The position numbers were made by a program, and so were the translations under genes. The notes beneath the pieces were generated by a model that was given only the letters and a program-made list of their open reading frames with translations, had not been told where the DNA came from and did no database searches. Shown piece after piece: positions 8,083 through 15,828 of a stretch of 64,000 bases of DNA. Origin of the DNA: Deinococcus sp. LM3 (GTDB lineage Bacteria; Deinococcota; Deinococci; Deinococcales; Deinococcaceae). How positions within the stretch are numbered: the stretch's first letter is position 1; each line of letters starts with the position of its first letter. The stretch spans positions 868,001-932,000 of the forward strand of contig NZ_MUFV01000001.1 in assembly GCF_002017875.1 (NCBI RefSeq), in the 5' to 3' direction.

Positions 8083-8895
8083 TCAGTCGGCGGCGCTGGT
8101 AAAATCCATCTCGCCACTGTCGACGCTGCGGCCGGCGTCCATCAGGAGGCTCGTGACGGCCAGACCGATCAGCAGGAACGACACGACGCCCACCAGCAGC
8201 GCCAGCAGTGAGGTGTCCACGCCGCTGGAGGCCAGACCGACCTTCAGTTCATCCACGACGCGGTACTGCAGGGCGGCCATGCCGGTGTAGTGCATGCCGA
8301 TCACGGCGCCGCCCATGACCAGTCCGGCGCCGATCTTCACGCCGGTCAGGGTCAGGCGGGACTGACGCTCGGCCCAGCTGCTGGACAGCATACGGAACAG
8401 GTAGAACGCCACGGCGCTGGCGCCCACGGCGATCAGGATGGACCCGACCAGCGGGAACCACACGATCTGCGCCTCGGTGCCGGGCAGCTGGTAGGCGGCC
8501 ATGCCGGTGTAGTGCATGACGACGATTCCCAGTCCGGCCAGCGCGGCGGCCGAACCCAGGCGCACGGGCGTCAGCGGCCCGCCGTGCAGCAGTCGCAGCG
8601 CCGGGTAGATCAGGGCCACGGCAATAAGGCCCGAGAAGATGGTCAGGCCCACGCCGAAGCTCGCGGCGGCGTCCACCTGGTACGCCAGCATGCCCACGAA
8701 GTGCATCGCCCAGATGCCGTACCCGAGCACCAGGGCCTGCGCGATCAGCCAGAAGCGGCTGGCGCTGGTCTTGAAGCTCTGCCCGGCACGTCCGGCCAGC
8801 TCCAGCGACACGTACGACGCCAGCGCCGCAATAACGTACGACAGCACAATGTATGAAGTGTTCCACTGCGTGTGGAGCATATTCCCGTGATCCAT
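8083..8895 (-). CDS. MHYT-domain integral membrane sensor
   Basis: A 270-residue protein with about seven hydrophobic segments and three MHYT-type motifs (AMHFVGM, VMHYTGM, GMHYTGM), the metal-binding signature proposed to sense O2, CO or NO at the outer membrane face. Unlike many family members it has no GGDEF, EAL or kinase output domain; it ends in a short cytoplasmic tail. The site AGGAGGAA sits 7 bases before the ATG. It lies upstream of the chemosensory operon on the same strand with 131 bases between, so it may feed that system, but this is inference. Confidence 0.88.
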   Translation of the reverse strand: MDHGNMLHTQWNTSYIVLSYVIAALASYVSLELAGRAGQSFKTSASRFWLIAQALVLGYGIWAMHFVGMLAYQVDAAASFGVGLTIFSGLIAVALIYPALRLLHGGPLTPVRLGSAAALAGLGIVVMHYTGMAAYQLPGTEAQIVWFPLVGSILIAVGASAVAFYLFRMLSSSWAERQSRLTLTGVKIGAGLVMGGAVIGMHYTGMAALQYRVVDELKVGLASSGVDTSLLALLVGVVSFLLIGLAVTSLLMDAGRSVDSGEMDFTSAAD

Positions 8896-9069
8896 GTCAG
8901 TTCCTCCTCGCGACGGTTAGCCCACCGTTCAACGTGGCTGAACCATAAACCCAGGGAACTCACATAAAACTTACTGACCCGGACCTCATGAAGACCGGGC
9001 GCGGCGCCCCTCCTGGCGGCCCCTTCCAGTCGCTGCACAACCACGTGCGCGCCGCCCTCTCCCCTGCCC

Positions 9070-9075
9070 TATCGT
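9070..9075 (+). promoter_or_regulatory. -10 box for leaderless start
   Basis: TATCGT ends 7 bases before the ATG at 9083. This spacing puts the transcription start at or next to the start codon, as known for leaderless Deinococcus genes, and no Shine-Dalgarno site is present. Confidence 0.55.
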
Positions 9076-9082
9076 GACGGAC

Positions 9083-9790
9083 ATGCCCGACTTTCCGCTC
9101 GACGCGACCTTCGCCGACGCCCTGACCCTGGCCGCCGCGTGGCACACCGGCCAGTACCGCAAGGTCCCGCCTGGTCAGACGCCCAGCCTCCCGTACGTCT
9201 CTCACCTGCTGGGCGTGGCGTCCATCGCCCTGGAATACGGCGCCGACCAGCCGGAAGCCATAGCCGCCCTGCTGCACGACGCGCTGGAGGACGGCCCCGC
9301 CCACACCGGCCGCACCCCCGAGGACCTGCGCGCCGAGATCGCCCGGCGCTTCGGCGAACCCGTCGCCGCCCTCGTGCACGGCGCCACCGACGACACCCCA
9401 CCCCCCGGACAGCCCAAACGCCCCTGGGCGGACCGCAAGACCGAGTACCTGCGTCACCTGACCGGCCAGCCCGCCCCGGCGCTGCTGGTCAGCGCGTCCG
9501 ACAAACTCCACAACGCCCGCACCATCCTCGCGGACATCAGCGCCCTGCCTGCCGACCAGCGCGACAGTTACTTCGGGCGCTTCCGGGAAGGACGGGACGG
9601 GACCCTCCAGTACTACCGCCTGCTCAGCGACCAGTACCTCGCCGCGCCCGCCACGCACACCCGCCCCCGCCTTCACGACCTCGCCCGCGAACTCGACCGC
9701 ACCGTCACCGCCCTCGAACACGCCGCCGGACTGACCAGCGACCAGACCCGGCAACTGCCGCTGCTGCGGCCCGCTCCGGCTCCGCAGTAG
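9083..9790 (+). CDS. HD-domain metal-dependent phosphohydrolase
   Basis: A 235-residue protein of the HD superfamily, close to the hydrolase half of RelA/SpoT enzymes. Seen motifs: a histidine in LPYVSHLLGVA, the HD pair in ALLHDALEDGP, the ADRK segment and a downstream SASDKLHNARTIL Asp. There is no synthetase or regulatory domain. A small alarmone or nucleotide hydrolase role is possible but the substrate is not shown by sequence. The ATG at 9083 is preferred over the GTG at 9074 because the latter lies inside the -10 box. Confidence 0.8.
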   Translation: MPDFPLDATFADALTLAAAWHTGQYRKVPPGQTPSLPYVSHLLGVASIALEYGADQPEAIAALLHDALEDGPAHTGRTPEDLRAEIARRFGEPVAALVHGATDDTPPPGQPKRPWADRKTEYLRHLTGQPAPALLVSASDKLHNARTILADISALPADQRDSYFGRFREGRDGTLQYYRLLSDQYLAAPATHTRPRLHDLARELDRTVTALEHAAGLTSDQTRQLPLLRPAPAPQ

Positions 9791-9792
9791 GC

Positions 9793-9864
9793 CGGATGGG
9801 GCTCCGGGCTCTCCGGCTCACGTCCGGATTCCGCTCTGCTCCACTGAACCGGAGTCCGGACCGC
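9793..9864 (+). repeat. Decayed MITE-like element fragment
   Basis: Directly after the HD gene, the stretch CACGTCCGGATTCCGCT and the end CCGGAGTCCGGA match the middle and right end of the 133-bp element family, with the rest deleted. It is read as an old remnant; boundaries are approximate. Confidence 0.45.
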
Positions 9865-9912
9865 AAGGCACGAACAAGGCACGCGCCCCTGACCGTGCGC
9901 GTGCCCGAAATG

Positions 9913-9935
9913 AAAAACCCCCTCTGGGAGGGGGT
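9913..9935 (-). terminator. Intrinsic terminator of the tRNA operon
   Basis: Stem CCCCCTC (9918-9924) with GAGGGGG (9928-9934) and five T on the minus strand right after it, 6 bases downstream of the encoded CCA end of tRNA-Arg. Confidence 0.85.
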
Positions 9936-9940
9936 CTGCG

Positions 9941-10019
<79 letters not shown>

Positions 10020-10052
10020 CCTGTTCTGCGGTTAGTGGTGCTGGGTGGTACT

Positions 10053-10144
<92 letters not shown>

Positions 10145-10166
10145 ATGGCCGTACCGTGTTTTCATC

Positions 10167-10254
<88 letters not shown>

Positions 10255-10299
10255 CTTCTGGCGGGGCGCGCTGTCGGGGTTTCCTTGAGCGCGAGGGGA

Positions 10300-10328
10300 A
10301 GTATAGGGGGGCTTTGCGATCTTGTCAA
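10300..10328 (-). promoter_or_regulatory. Strong sigma-70 type promoter of the tRNA operon
   Basis: On the minus strand TTGACA (10323-10328), a 17-base spacer and TATACT (10300-10305), close to full consensus, 46 bases before the first tRNA. The TGA inside TTGACA is also the stop codon of the upstream nitrilase-fold gene, so the promoter is embedded in the end of that gene. Confidence 0.88.
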
Positions 10329-11575
10329 CGGTTGCGGCGCACAAGCAGCAGCAGCGGCAGCAGCAGCAGGGCCAGGACTGCCCATGGAGCGCGGCTGGGT
10401 GGGCGGATTTCCTCGCGGAGCAGGGCGCGCAGGGCGTCCTCGTGGGGGGTGGGGGCGGGCGGGGTGAGGGTGGTGGGGGGCAGGGTCAGGTCGGCGTGCA
10501 GGGTGTCGGTGCGGTAGGCGTTCTCGCGCGGGTGGCCGCTGCCGGCGGCGAGAAGCTGTCCGGTGCGGCGCAGCTGTTCGGGAGGGCCGTCCTCGACCCA
10601 GGGGGTCAGGGCGAGGAAGCCGGGGCGGGGGTCGGTCATGACGTAGCTGCGCGGCCGGGGGGCCTCCTCGTGCGGGCCAGTGATGCCGCTCTGCCCGTCG
10701 AAGGTGAGGTCCAGCAGGTTCCCGACGACCATGGGATTCACGGCGTAGCGGATGCGGGTGGTGCTGGTGACCTGCCAGCTGCTTTCGAGCCACGCGACCG
10801 GCTGGTCCCGCAGGTTGGCCGGGTCGGGCGGCAGGCCTTCCCTGGCGGTCCAGGGGGAGCCGTTCGCGTCGGGTTGCAGCAGGACGGTGCAGCCCTGCGC
10901 CTCAAGGGAGCCGATCACGTCGGGGCGGAAGGCGTCGAGGCTGATGGCGACGCCCAGGTCCCCGGCGGGCGTGGGGAACACGCGCAGTTCGCGGGGGTCG
11001 CCGGGGGTGAGGTCCACGCCGCCGCCCTGCTCGTCGGGGGTCAGGTGGATCTTGTCGGTCACGCCGATCAGGTCGCCCTGCGGGTCCAGCAGGACCGTCT
11101 GGTTGGTCAGGAGGCCGGGCGTGCGGGTCAGGCGGTCGCCGCGCCGGGTGTAGCGGGGCATGGGGGCGCTGCCGCAGCACAGGTACACGCCGTACTCGCG
11201 GGCGAGGTCGCGGCAGGTGCGCAGGTACAGGGCGGTGTTCGCGTCTGTGCCCGCGAGTTGCAGGGCGCGGATGGGAGATACGCGTTCGCGCAGCAGGACG
11301 GGTAGCGTGCGGGGCAGGCGGGCCACGAACAGGGCCAGCGCCACGCGCTCGAAGGTCCGCAGGCGCAGCGCCCAGCCGCCGCCGCGCAGCACGAGCGGCA
11401 GGCCGTTCAGTTCGGTCAGGACGACCAGGTTCGGGCGGTCCGGCGCGAGGTGCGGGCGGGCCTCTTCCAGCTGGGCGCGCATCCAGTGGCGGAAGGCGTC
11501 GGCGGTGACGAAGTCGGTGGCGTGCCACCTGGGCTGGACGGCGACGGCGCGGACGCGGCGGGAACTGGAGGTCAT
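10325..11575 (-). CDS. Nitrilase-superfamily protein with membrane tail, catalytic Cys replaced
   Basis: A 416-residue protein; start at 11575 follows a TACGCT box (11585-11590) by 9 bases. The carbon-nitrogen hydrolase fold is indicated by a Glu in VVLTELNGLP, by VTDKIHLTPDE with the catalytic Lys, and by the third motif GVAISLDAFRPD. In active enzymes that motif carries Cys (about I-C-x-D); here the codon is AGC, so Ser occupies the position. The C-terminus has one hydrophobic helix followed by RRNR, an arrangement expected to anchor the domain to the membrane. Either the protein is a non-catalytic member or it works with a Ser nucleophile; sequence alone cannot tell. Lnt is excluded because the multi-helix N-terminus is missing. 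Confidence 0.75.
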   Translation of the reverse strand: MTSSSRRVRAVAVQPRWHATDFVTADAFRHWMRAQLEEARPHLAPDRPNLVVLTELNGLPLVLRGGGWALRLRTFERVALALFVARLPRTLPVLLRERVSPIRALQLAGTDANTALYLRTCRDLAREYGVYLCCGSAPMPRYTRRGDRLTRTPGLLTNQTVLLDPQGDLIGVTDKIHLTPDEQGGGVDLTPGDPRELRVFPTPAGDLGVAISLDAFRPDVIGSLEAQGCTVLLQPDANGSPWTAREGLPPDPANLRDQPVAWLESSWQVTSTTRIRYAVNPMVVGNLLDLTFDGQSGITGPHEEAPRPRSYVMTDPRPGFLALTPWVEDGPPEQLRRTGQLLAAGSGHPRENAYRTDTLHADLTLPPTTLTPPAPTPHEDALRALLREEIRPPSRAPWAVLALLLLPLLLLVRRNR

Positions 11576-11617
11576 GTGCGCCCCAGCGTACCGGGCGGCG
11601 CGTGAGATGATGCGCGC

Positions 11618-12286
11618 ATGAACGGCGCGGGTGTAGAGGTGTCCTTCACGCGGCTGGGGGACGCGGCGCTGGCGGTGGGCACGCCGGACGCGCGGCCGCT
11701 GCTGGAGTCGTTGCGACACTCTCCGCTGCCGGGCGTGGAGGAGGTCGTTCCGGCGCTGCACCTGCTGACGCTGCTGTTCGATCCGCTGCGCCTGGACGCG
11801 GCGGAGCTGGAGGCGGCGCTGCAGGCGCGGCTGGCCTCGCTGGACCTGACCGGACCCGCACAGGCGGATACCGTGCGGACGCTGGTGGTGCCGGTACGCT
11901 TTGGCGGGGAGGTCGGGCCGGATCTGGCCTGGTGCGCCGCCCACGCGGGCCTGAGTGAGGCTGCGTTCGTGGAGGCGCTGTGCGGGGCGCCGCTGGAGGT
12001 GGCGTTTCTGGGGTTCACGCCGGGGTTCGCCTTCCTGACCGGGCTGCCGCCGGAGTTGCGGATGCCGCGCCTGAACGCCCCGCGTGAACGGGTGCCGGCG
12101 GGCAGCGTGGCGCTGGGGGGGCCGTGGGCGGGCGTGTACCCCAGCGCCACGCCCGGCGGGTGGCGGATCGTGGGCCGCACGGACCTGCGGCTGTTCGACC
12201 TGTCGCGCCCCGAACCGGTGCCGTGGCGGGCCGGGGACCGGGTGCGCTTTGGGTCGGTCCCTTCCGGCCATGCGGGGGGCGCGTGA
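11618..12286 (+). CDS. pxpB: 5-oxoprolinase subunit B
   Basis: A 222-residue KipI/PxpB protein with family motifs GFTPGFAFL, RVPAGSVALGG and the C-terminal YPSATPGGWRIVGRT. With PxpA and PxpC it makes the ATP-dependent enzyme that opens 5-oxoproline to glutamate. It is the first gene of the pxpBCA operon. Its TGA stop (12284-12286) is the left copy of the 3-bp duplication flanking a mobile element that separates it from pxpC. Confidence 0.93.
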   Translation: MNGAGVEVSFTRLGDAALAVGTPDARPLLESLRHSPLPGVEEVVPALHLLTLLFDPLRLDAAELEAALQARLASLDLTGPAQADTVRTLVVPVRFGGEVGPDLAWCAAHAGLSEAAFVEALCGAPLEVAFLGFTPGFAFLTGLPPELRMPRLNAPRERVPAGSVALGGPWAGVYPSATPGGWRIVGRTDLRLFDLSRPEPVPWRAGDRVRFGSVPSGHAGGA

Positions 12287-12441
12287 TACGGATTCCGTCT
12301 GTTTCGCTGACAACCCGCCCACGCGCCGGGTTGCCAACTCCACGCCCGGAACCCGTTTCTCTCTTACTCTGCGGGGCAGCTCTACGAGTCGCATCCGCTC
12401 GGATTGAAGGGCCTTTGCAGCCCCTTCAATCGGAGTCCGCA
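12287..12441 (+). mobile_element. MITE-like element, copy 2 (long form)
   Basis: A 155-bp copy with ends TACGGATTCCG and CGGAGTCCGCA, flanked by TGA at 12284-12286 and 12442-12444. Left TGA is the pxpB stop; the last base of the element (A) joins the right TGA to give the ATG of pxpC. It carries an extra 22 bases (GCAGCTCTACGAGTCGCATC region) shared only with copy 4. Hairpin GATTGAAGGG/CCCTTCAATC is perfect. Confidence 0.87.
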
Positions 12442-13469
12442 TGAGCGGCGCGGCGCTGATCGAGGTGCCCCTGATCGAGGTGCGGCGGCCCGGCCTGCAG
12501 ACCACCGTGCAGGACGCCGGGCGGCAGGTGCGGGCGCTGGGCGTCCCGGCGGGCGGCGCGGCGGACCCGGTCGCGCGGCGGCTGGGCAACGCGCTGGTCG
12601 GGAACGGGCCGGGGGCGGCTGGGCTGGAGGTCACGCTGGGCGGCCCCACGCTGCTGTTCCACGGGGCGGCGCTGGTCAGTCTGTGCGGCGCGCCGTTCGG
12701 CGCCGAGCTGGACGGCGCGCCCTTCCCGCCCTGGCGGGCGGTGGCCGTGCGGGCCGGTCAGACCCTGCGGGTGGGTGGCACGCCGGTGGGCGCGCGGGCG
12801 TTCCTGGCGGTGCGGGGCGGCCTGGAGGTGCCGGAGGTGTTCGGGAGTCGCTCGACCGACCTGCGCGGCGGCTTCGGTGGCCTGGAGGGCCGGGCGCTGC
12901 GGGCCGGGGACCGGCTGACGTGCGGCGCGGCGGCCCCCGTGACAGCCCGGCGGGCGTTCGTCGCGCCGGACCTGCACACCCCGCTGGGGCCCGAGCAGGT
13001 GCTGCGCGTGACCGCCACGCCCGACCTGACCGGCCCGCTGGAGGGGGCGCTGCTGGGCCGCGCGTTCACGGTGAGCGCGCAGGCCGACCGCATGGGCGTG
13101 CGGCTGGAAGGACCTGTGGCGGCCCCGCACGATCCGGGGCGGGTCAGCGTGCCGAACGTGCCGGGCATGGTGCAGCTCCCGCCGGACGGGCGGCCGATCC
13201 TGCTGCTGCCGGACGCCGGAACGCACGGCGGGTACCCCACACCGCTGGTGGTGATCCGCGCCGACCTGCCCCGGCTGGGGCAACTGCGGCCCGGCGACCG
13301 CGTGACCGTCCGACCCGTGACGCGGCCAGAGGCCCGCGCGGCCCTGCACGCGCAGGAGCGGGCGCTGCGGCAGGCGGAAGGGTCGCTGCGGGCGTGGTTC
13401 GCGCCGGCCGGCCTTCCCGCTACGGCTGGCCCCTGTGCCGCCCCCTATGCTGGGCGTCATGCAGATTGA
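12441..13469 (+). CDS. pxpC: 5-oxoprolinase subunit C
   Basis: A 342-residue KipA/PxpC (biotin-dependent carboxylase-like) protein; motifs include RPGLQTTVQDAGR at the start, GVPAGGAADPVA, and GYPTPLVVIRADLPRLGQ near the end. The present start is ATG AGC GGC; deleting the element and one TGA restores GTG AGC GGC overlapping the pxpB stop (GTGA), so the ancestral start was almost certainly GTG. The stop overlaps pxpA by 11 bases. No Shine-Dalgarno site lies in front of the present ATG, since that region is element sequence; translation may now depend on the element or on upstream read-through. Confidence 0.92.
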   Translation: MSGAALIEVPLIEVRRPGLQTTVQDAGRQVRALGVPAGGAADPVARRLGNALVGNGPGAAGLEVTLGGPTLLFHGAALVSLCGAPFGAELDGAPFPPWRAVAVRAGQTLRVGGTPVGARAFLAVRGGLEVPEVFGSRSTDLRGGFGGLEGRALRAGDRLTCGAAAPVTARRAFVAPDLHTPLGPEQVLRVTATPDLTGPLEGALLGRAFTVSAQADRMGVRLEGPVAAPHDPGRVSVPNVPGMVQLPPDGRPILLLPDAGTHGGYPTPLVVIRADLPRLGQLRPGDRVTVRPVTRPEARAALHAQERALRQAEGSLRAWFAPAGLPATAGPCAAPYAGRHAD

Positions 13470-14202
13470 CCTGAACGCGGATCTGGGGGAAGGCAGCGCC
13501 CACGAGGAGGCGGTGATGGCCTTCGTGTCGAGCGCCAACATCGCCTGCGGCGGCCACGCGGGGGACGCCGGGACCATGCGGGACTCGCTGCGGCTCGCGG
13601 CGCGGTTCGGCGTAGCGGCCGGGGCGCATCCGGGGTTCCCGGACCGCGAGGGCTTCGGGCGGCGCGAGTGGCACTTCCCGCCGGACGAGGTGACGGCCTT
13701 CGTGCGCGAGCAGATCGAGGCGCTCAAGGCGGTCGCGGCGCGCGAGGGCGTGCGGCTGAACCACGTCAAGCCGCACGGCATGCTGTACAACATGGCCGTG
13801 CGTGACGCGGCGCTGGCTCGGGCGGTCGCGCAGGCGGCGGCCGACAGCGGCGTCGGGCTGTACTTCGGACTGGCCGGCGAGGACAGCGTGATGCTGCGCG
13901 AGGCGGCCGCCCTGGGCCTGCGCGCGGTCGGTGAGGGCTTCGCGGACCGGGGGTACGCCCCGGACGGCAGCCTGTGGCCGCGCGGTCAGGCGGGGGCGTT
14001 GCTGCCCGCGCCGGCCGCGACCGCGCAGGGCGTGAGGATCGCCCGCGAGGGCCGCACGCAGGCCGTGACGGGCGAGGAGGTCCGGGTGCCGGCCGGGACG
14101 CTGTGCCTGCACGGGGACGGCAGCGAGGCGGCGGCCCTGGCCCGTGACCTGCGGGCGGCGCTGGAATCGGCGGGCGTGCGGGTGGCCGCGCCCGGCCACT
14201 GA
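13459..14202 (+). CDS. pxpA: 5-oxoprolinase subunit A
   Basis: A 247-residue LamB/YcsF family protein beginning MQIDLNADLGEG, the typical family start, with SSANIACGGHAGD, GAHPGFPDREGFGRR and LNHVKPHGMLYN. It forms the hydrolytic part of 5-oxoprolinase. TATGCT (13446-13451) lies 7 bases before the ATG inside the end of pxpC, so an extra leaderless transcript is possible. Shorter starts are preferred over an in-frame ATG at 13435 because of family length. Confidence 0.93.
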   Translation: MQIDLNADLGEGSAHEEAVMAFVSSANIACGGHAGDAGTMRDSLRLAARFGVAAGAHPGFPDREGFGRREWHFPPDEVTAFVREQIEALKAVAAREGVRLNHVKPHGMLYNMAVRDAALARAVAQAAADSGVGLYFGLAGEDSVMLREAAALGLRAVGEGFADRGYAPDGSLWPRGQAGALLPAPAATAQGVRIAREGRTQAVTGEEVRVPAGTLCLHGDGSEAAALARDLRAALESAGVRVAAPGH

Positions 14203-14285
14203 CGAGCGCCGGGTGCGGGTGACTGCAATACTGGCCACCGCAGTACCGGCTCCAGCAGTACCCCCGACCCACCCGCCGCCCCGAA

Positions 14286-14333
14286 CTGACTGTCAGGTCA
14301 GAGTTAGAGTAGCTGTGTTGCACTGACTCTCAG
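14286..14333 (+). promoter_or_regulatory. Paired palindromes upstream of GGDEF gene
   Basis: CTGACTGTCAG (14286-14296, a perfect palindrome) and CTGACTCTCAG (14323-14333) are 37 bases apart centre to centre, with TAGAGT between them as a possible -10. They may be operator sites; no regulator is known. The rest of 14203-14334 holds nothing recognisable. Confidence 0.35.
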
Positions 14334-14388
14334 AATGCGCCTTCATCCTGCCACTGGTCCGCTCCACCCGCACGCTGCCGGGCGTACC

Positions 14389-15459
14389 ATGCAGGACTCC
14401 TCGGAACGCCGCTCGGTGAACCGTCGCCTGCTGCTGCTGCTGCTGGGCGCGCTGCTGGTCCGCATGGCCTCGCTGCCCCTGAGCGAGTTCGACCGGGTGG
14501 CCCTGCCGGCACTGTCGGGCCTGATCGCGCTGGTGGTGGCGGCGCTGCACAGTCCGCGTGTTCCCGTGCGAACCCTGCACCTGATCACGCTGCTGGGCAG
14601 CTGGACGTACCTGCTGGCGCACCTGTGGTTCGTGCTGTTCCGCCTGCCCGAATCCCTGCAACTGGCCGCCGTGGTCGGGGTGGGACCGTGGGTGCCGGTC
14701 CTGCTGGCCGCGCACCTGTGGACGCTGGGAGGCCGGGACAGCCGGCCGCTGAACATGCTGGGCCTGGGCGGGACCGGCGCGCTGCTGCTCGCTTTCGTGC
14801 TCGGTCCGGCCGGCTCGGTCGGTTCGGCCACGACCGGCGCCGTCACGCAGATCCTGCTGGCCTCACTGCTGCTGCTGGGCGGTCAGCGCAACGCCGTCGT
14901 GCGGACCCTGGGCCTGATGCGGCGCGACCTGCTGGGCGAGGGCCTGCCGGACGGCCGCGACGCCCTGACGGGCCTGCCGGACCGCTGGAGTGTCGAGAAT
15001 GCCCTGGCCCGCGAGTTCCGCCGCCGCCCGGAGGGACTGGGCGTGGCCGTGATCGAACTGGATCACATGACGGCGCTGGCCACGCAGCGCGGGCAGGGCT
15101 TCACGGAGCGGCTGATGGCGCACGTGGCGCGCGTGACCCTGGGGGGCCTGCGGGACGAGGACCTGCTGGGCCGCCTGAACCCGGATCAGCTGGTCGTGGT
15201 GCTCCGCGCCCCGGACGCCCGCGCGGCGCGCGCCGCCTGCGAGCGCCTGCGGGTGCGGATCGCCTCGCGGCCGCTGGAGGGCGTGAATCCCACGGTCAGC
15301 ATCGGGCTGGCGTTCCACGGCCCACACGAGCACGACAGCGCCGCCGCACTTCTGCACGCCGCCCAGGACACCCTGCGCGGCGGCGAGGAAGGCTGGAACC
15401 GCGTGCTGCTGGGCACCACAGGTTCCGGAAGTCCCGTGGGCCCTCCCCTGCTCGCCTGA
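14389..15459 (+). CDS. Membrane protein with degenerate GGDEF domain
   Basis: About 356 residues from the ATG at 14389 (374 if the in-frame ATG at 14335 is used; neither has a clear ribosome site). The N-terminal half has five or six hydrophobic helices, the C-terminal half keeps diguanylate-cyclase landmarks (DALTGLPDRWSVENAL, then VAVIELDHMTAL). The signature GG(D/E)EF is NPDQL here and the metal Asp segment is weak, so the protein should not make cyclic di-GMP. It may bind the nucleotide or a partner. Convergent with the DUF427 gene, 13 bases apart. Confidence 0.75.
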   Translation: MQDSSERRSVNRRLLLLLLGALLVRMASLPLSEFDRVALPALSGLIALVVAALHSPRVPVRTLHLITLLGSWTYLLAHLWFVLFRLPESLQLAAVVGVGPWVPVLLAAHLWTLGGRDSRPLNMLGLGGTGALLLAFVLGPAGSVGSATTGAVTQILLASLLLLGGQRNAVVRTLGLMRRDLLGEGLPDGRDALTGLPDRWSVENALAREFRRRPEGLGVAVIELDHMTALATQRGQGFTERLMAHVARVTLGGLRDEDLLGRLNPDQLVVVLRAPDARAARAACERLRVRIASRPLEGVNPTVSIGLAFHGPHEHDSAAALLHAAQDTLRGGEEGWNRVLLGTTGSGSPVGPPLLA

Positions 15460-15472
15460 GCAGGAATCCGTA

Positions 15473-15757
15473 TCAGTCCTGGCTGATCGTCACGCCTTTC
15501 CAGAACGCGATGCGGCCCGCGATCTGTCGCGCGGCGTCTTTGGGGGCGGGGTAGTACCAGGCGGCGTCGCGGTTGTCCTGTCCACCGACCCGCAGGGTGT
15601 GGTAGCTGGCCTCGCCTTTCCAGGGGCAGGTGGTGTGGGTGTCGCTGGGGATCAGGTAGGCGGGATTGACGCTGTCGGCCGGGAAATAATGGTTGCCTTC
15701 CACGACCACCGTGTCGGCGGACTGCGCGATGACCTCTCCGTTCCAGGTGGCTTTCAT
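15473..15757 (-). CDS. DUF427 domain protein
   Basis: A 94-residue single-domain protein with the family core: KATWNGEVIAQS, VEGNHYFPADSV, CPWKGEASYHTL and AWYYPAPKDAA. The function of the family is not known. The start follows TACCCT (15765-15770) by 7 bases, a leaderless layout. Its TGA stop (15473-15475) abuts a short sequence, GGAATCCGTA, that equals one end of the MITE-like family. Confidence 0.85.
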   Translation of the reverse strand: MKATWNGEVIAQSADTVVVEGNHYFPADSVNPAYLIPSDTHTTCPWKGEASYHTLRVGGQDNRDAAWYYPAPKDAARQIAGRIAFWKGVTISQD

Positions 15758-15828
15758 GCTGCTCAGGGTAGCGGTGAGGGTCCGGAGCGAACTGTCGGCA
15801 GGCTTGCCGCGTGAGCAAACAGTGAAGG

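Noticed and set aside
10325..11575. Apolipoprotein N-acyltransferase
   Set aside because: Lnt has several N-terminal membrane helices; this protein has a single C-terminal one.
11576..12649. Upstream extension of the nitrilase-fold frame
   Set aside because: It runs antisense through pxpB and element copy 2; the Arg/Pro-rich composition is not protein-like.
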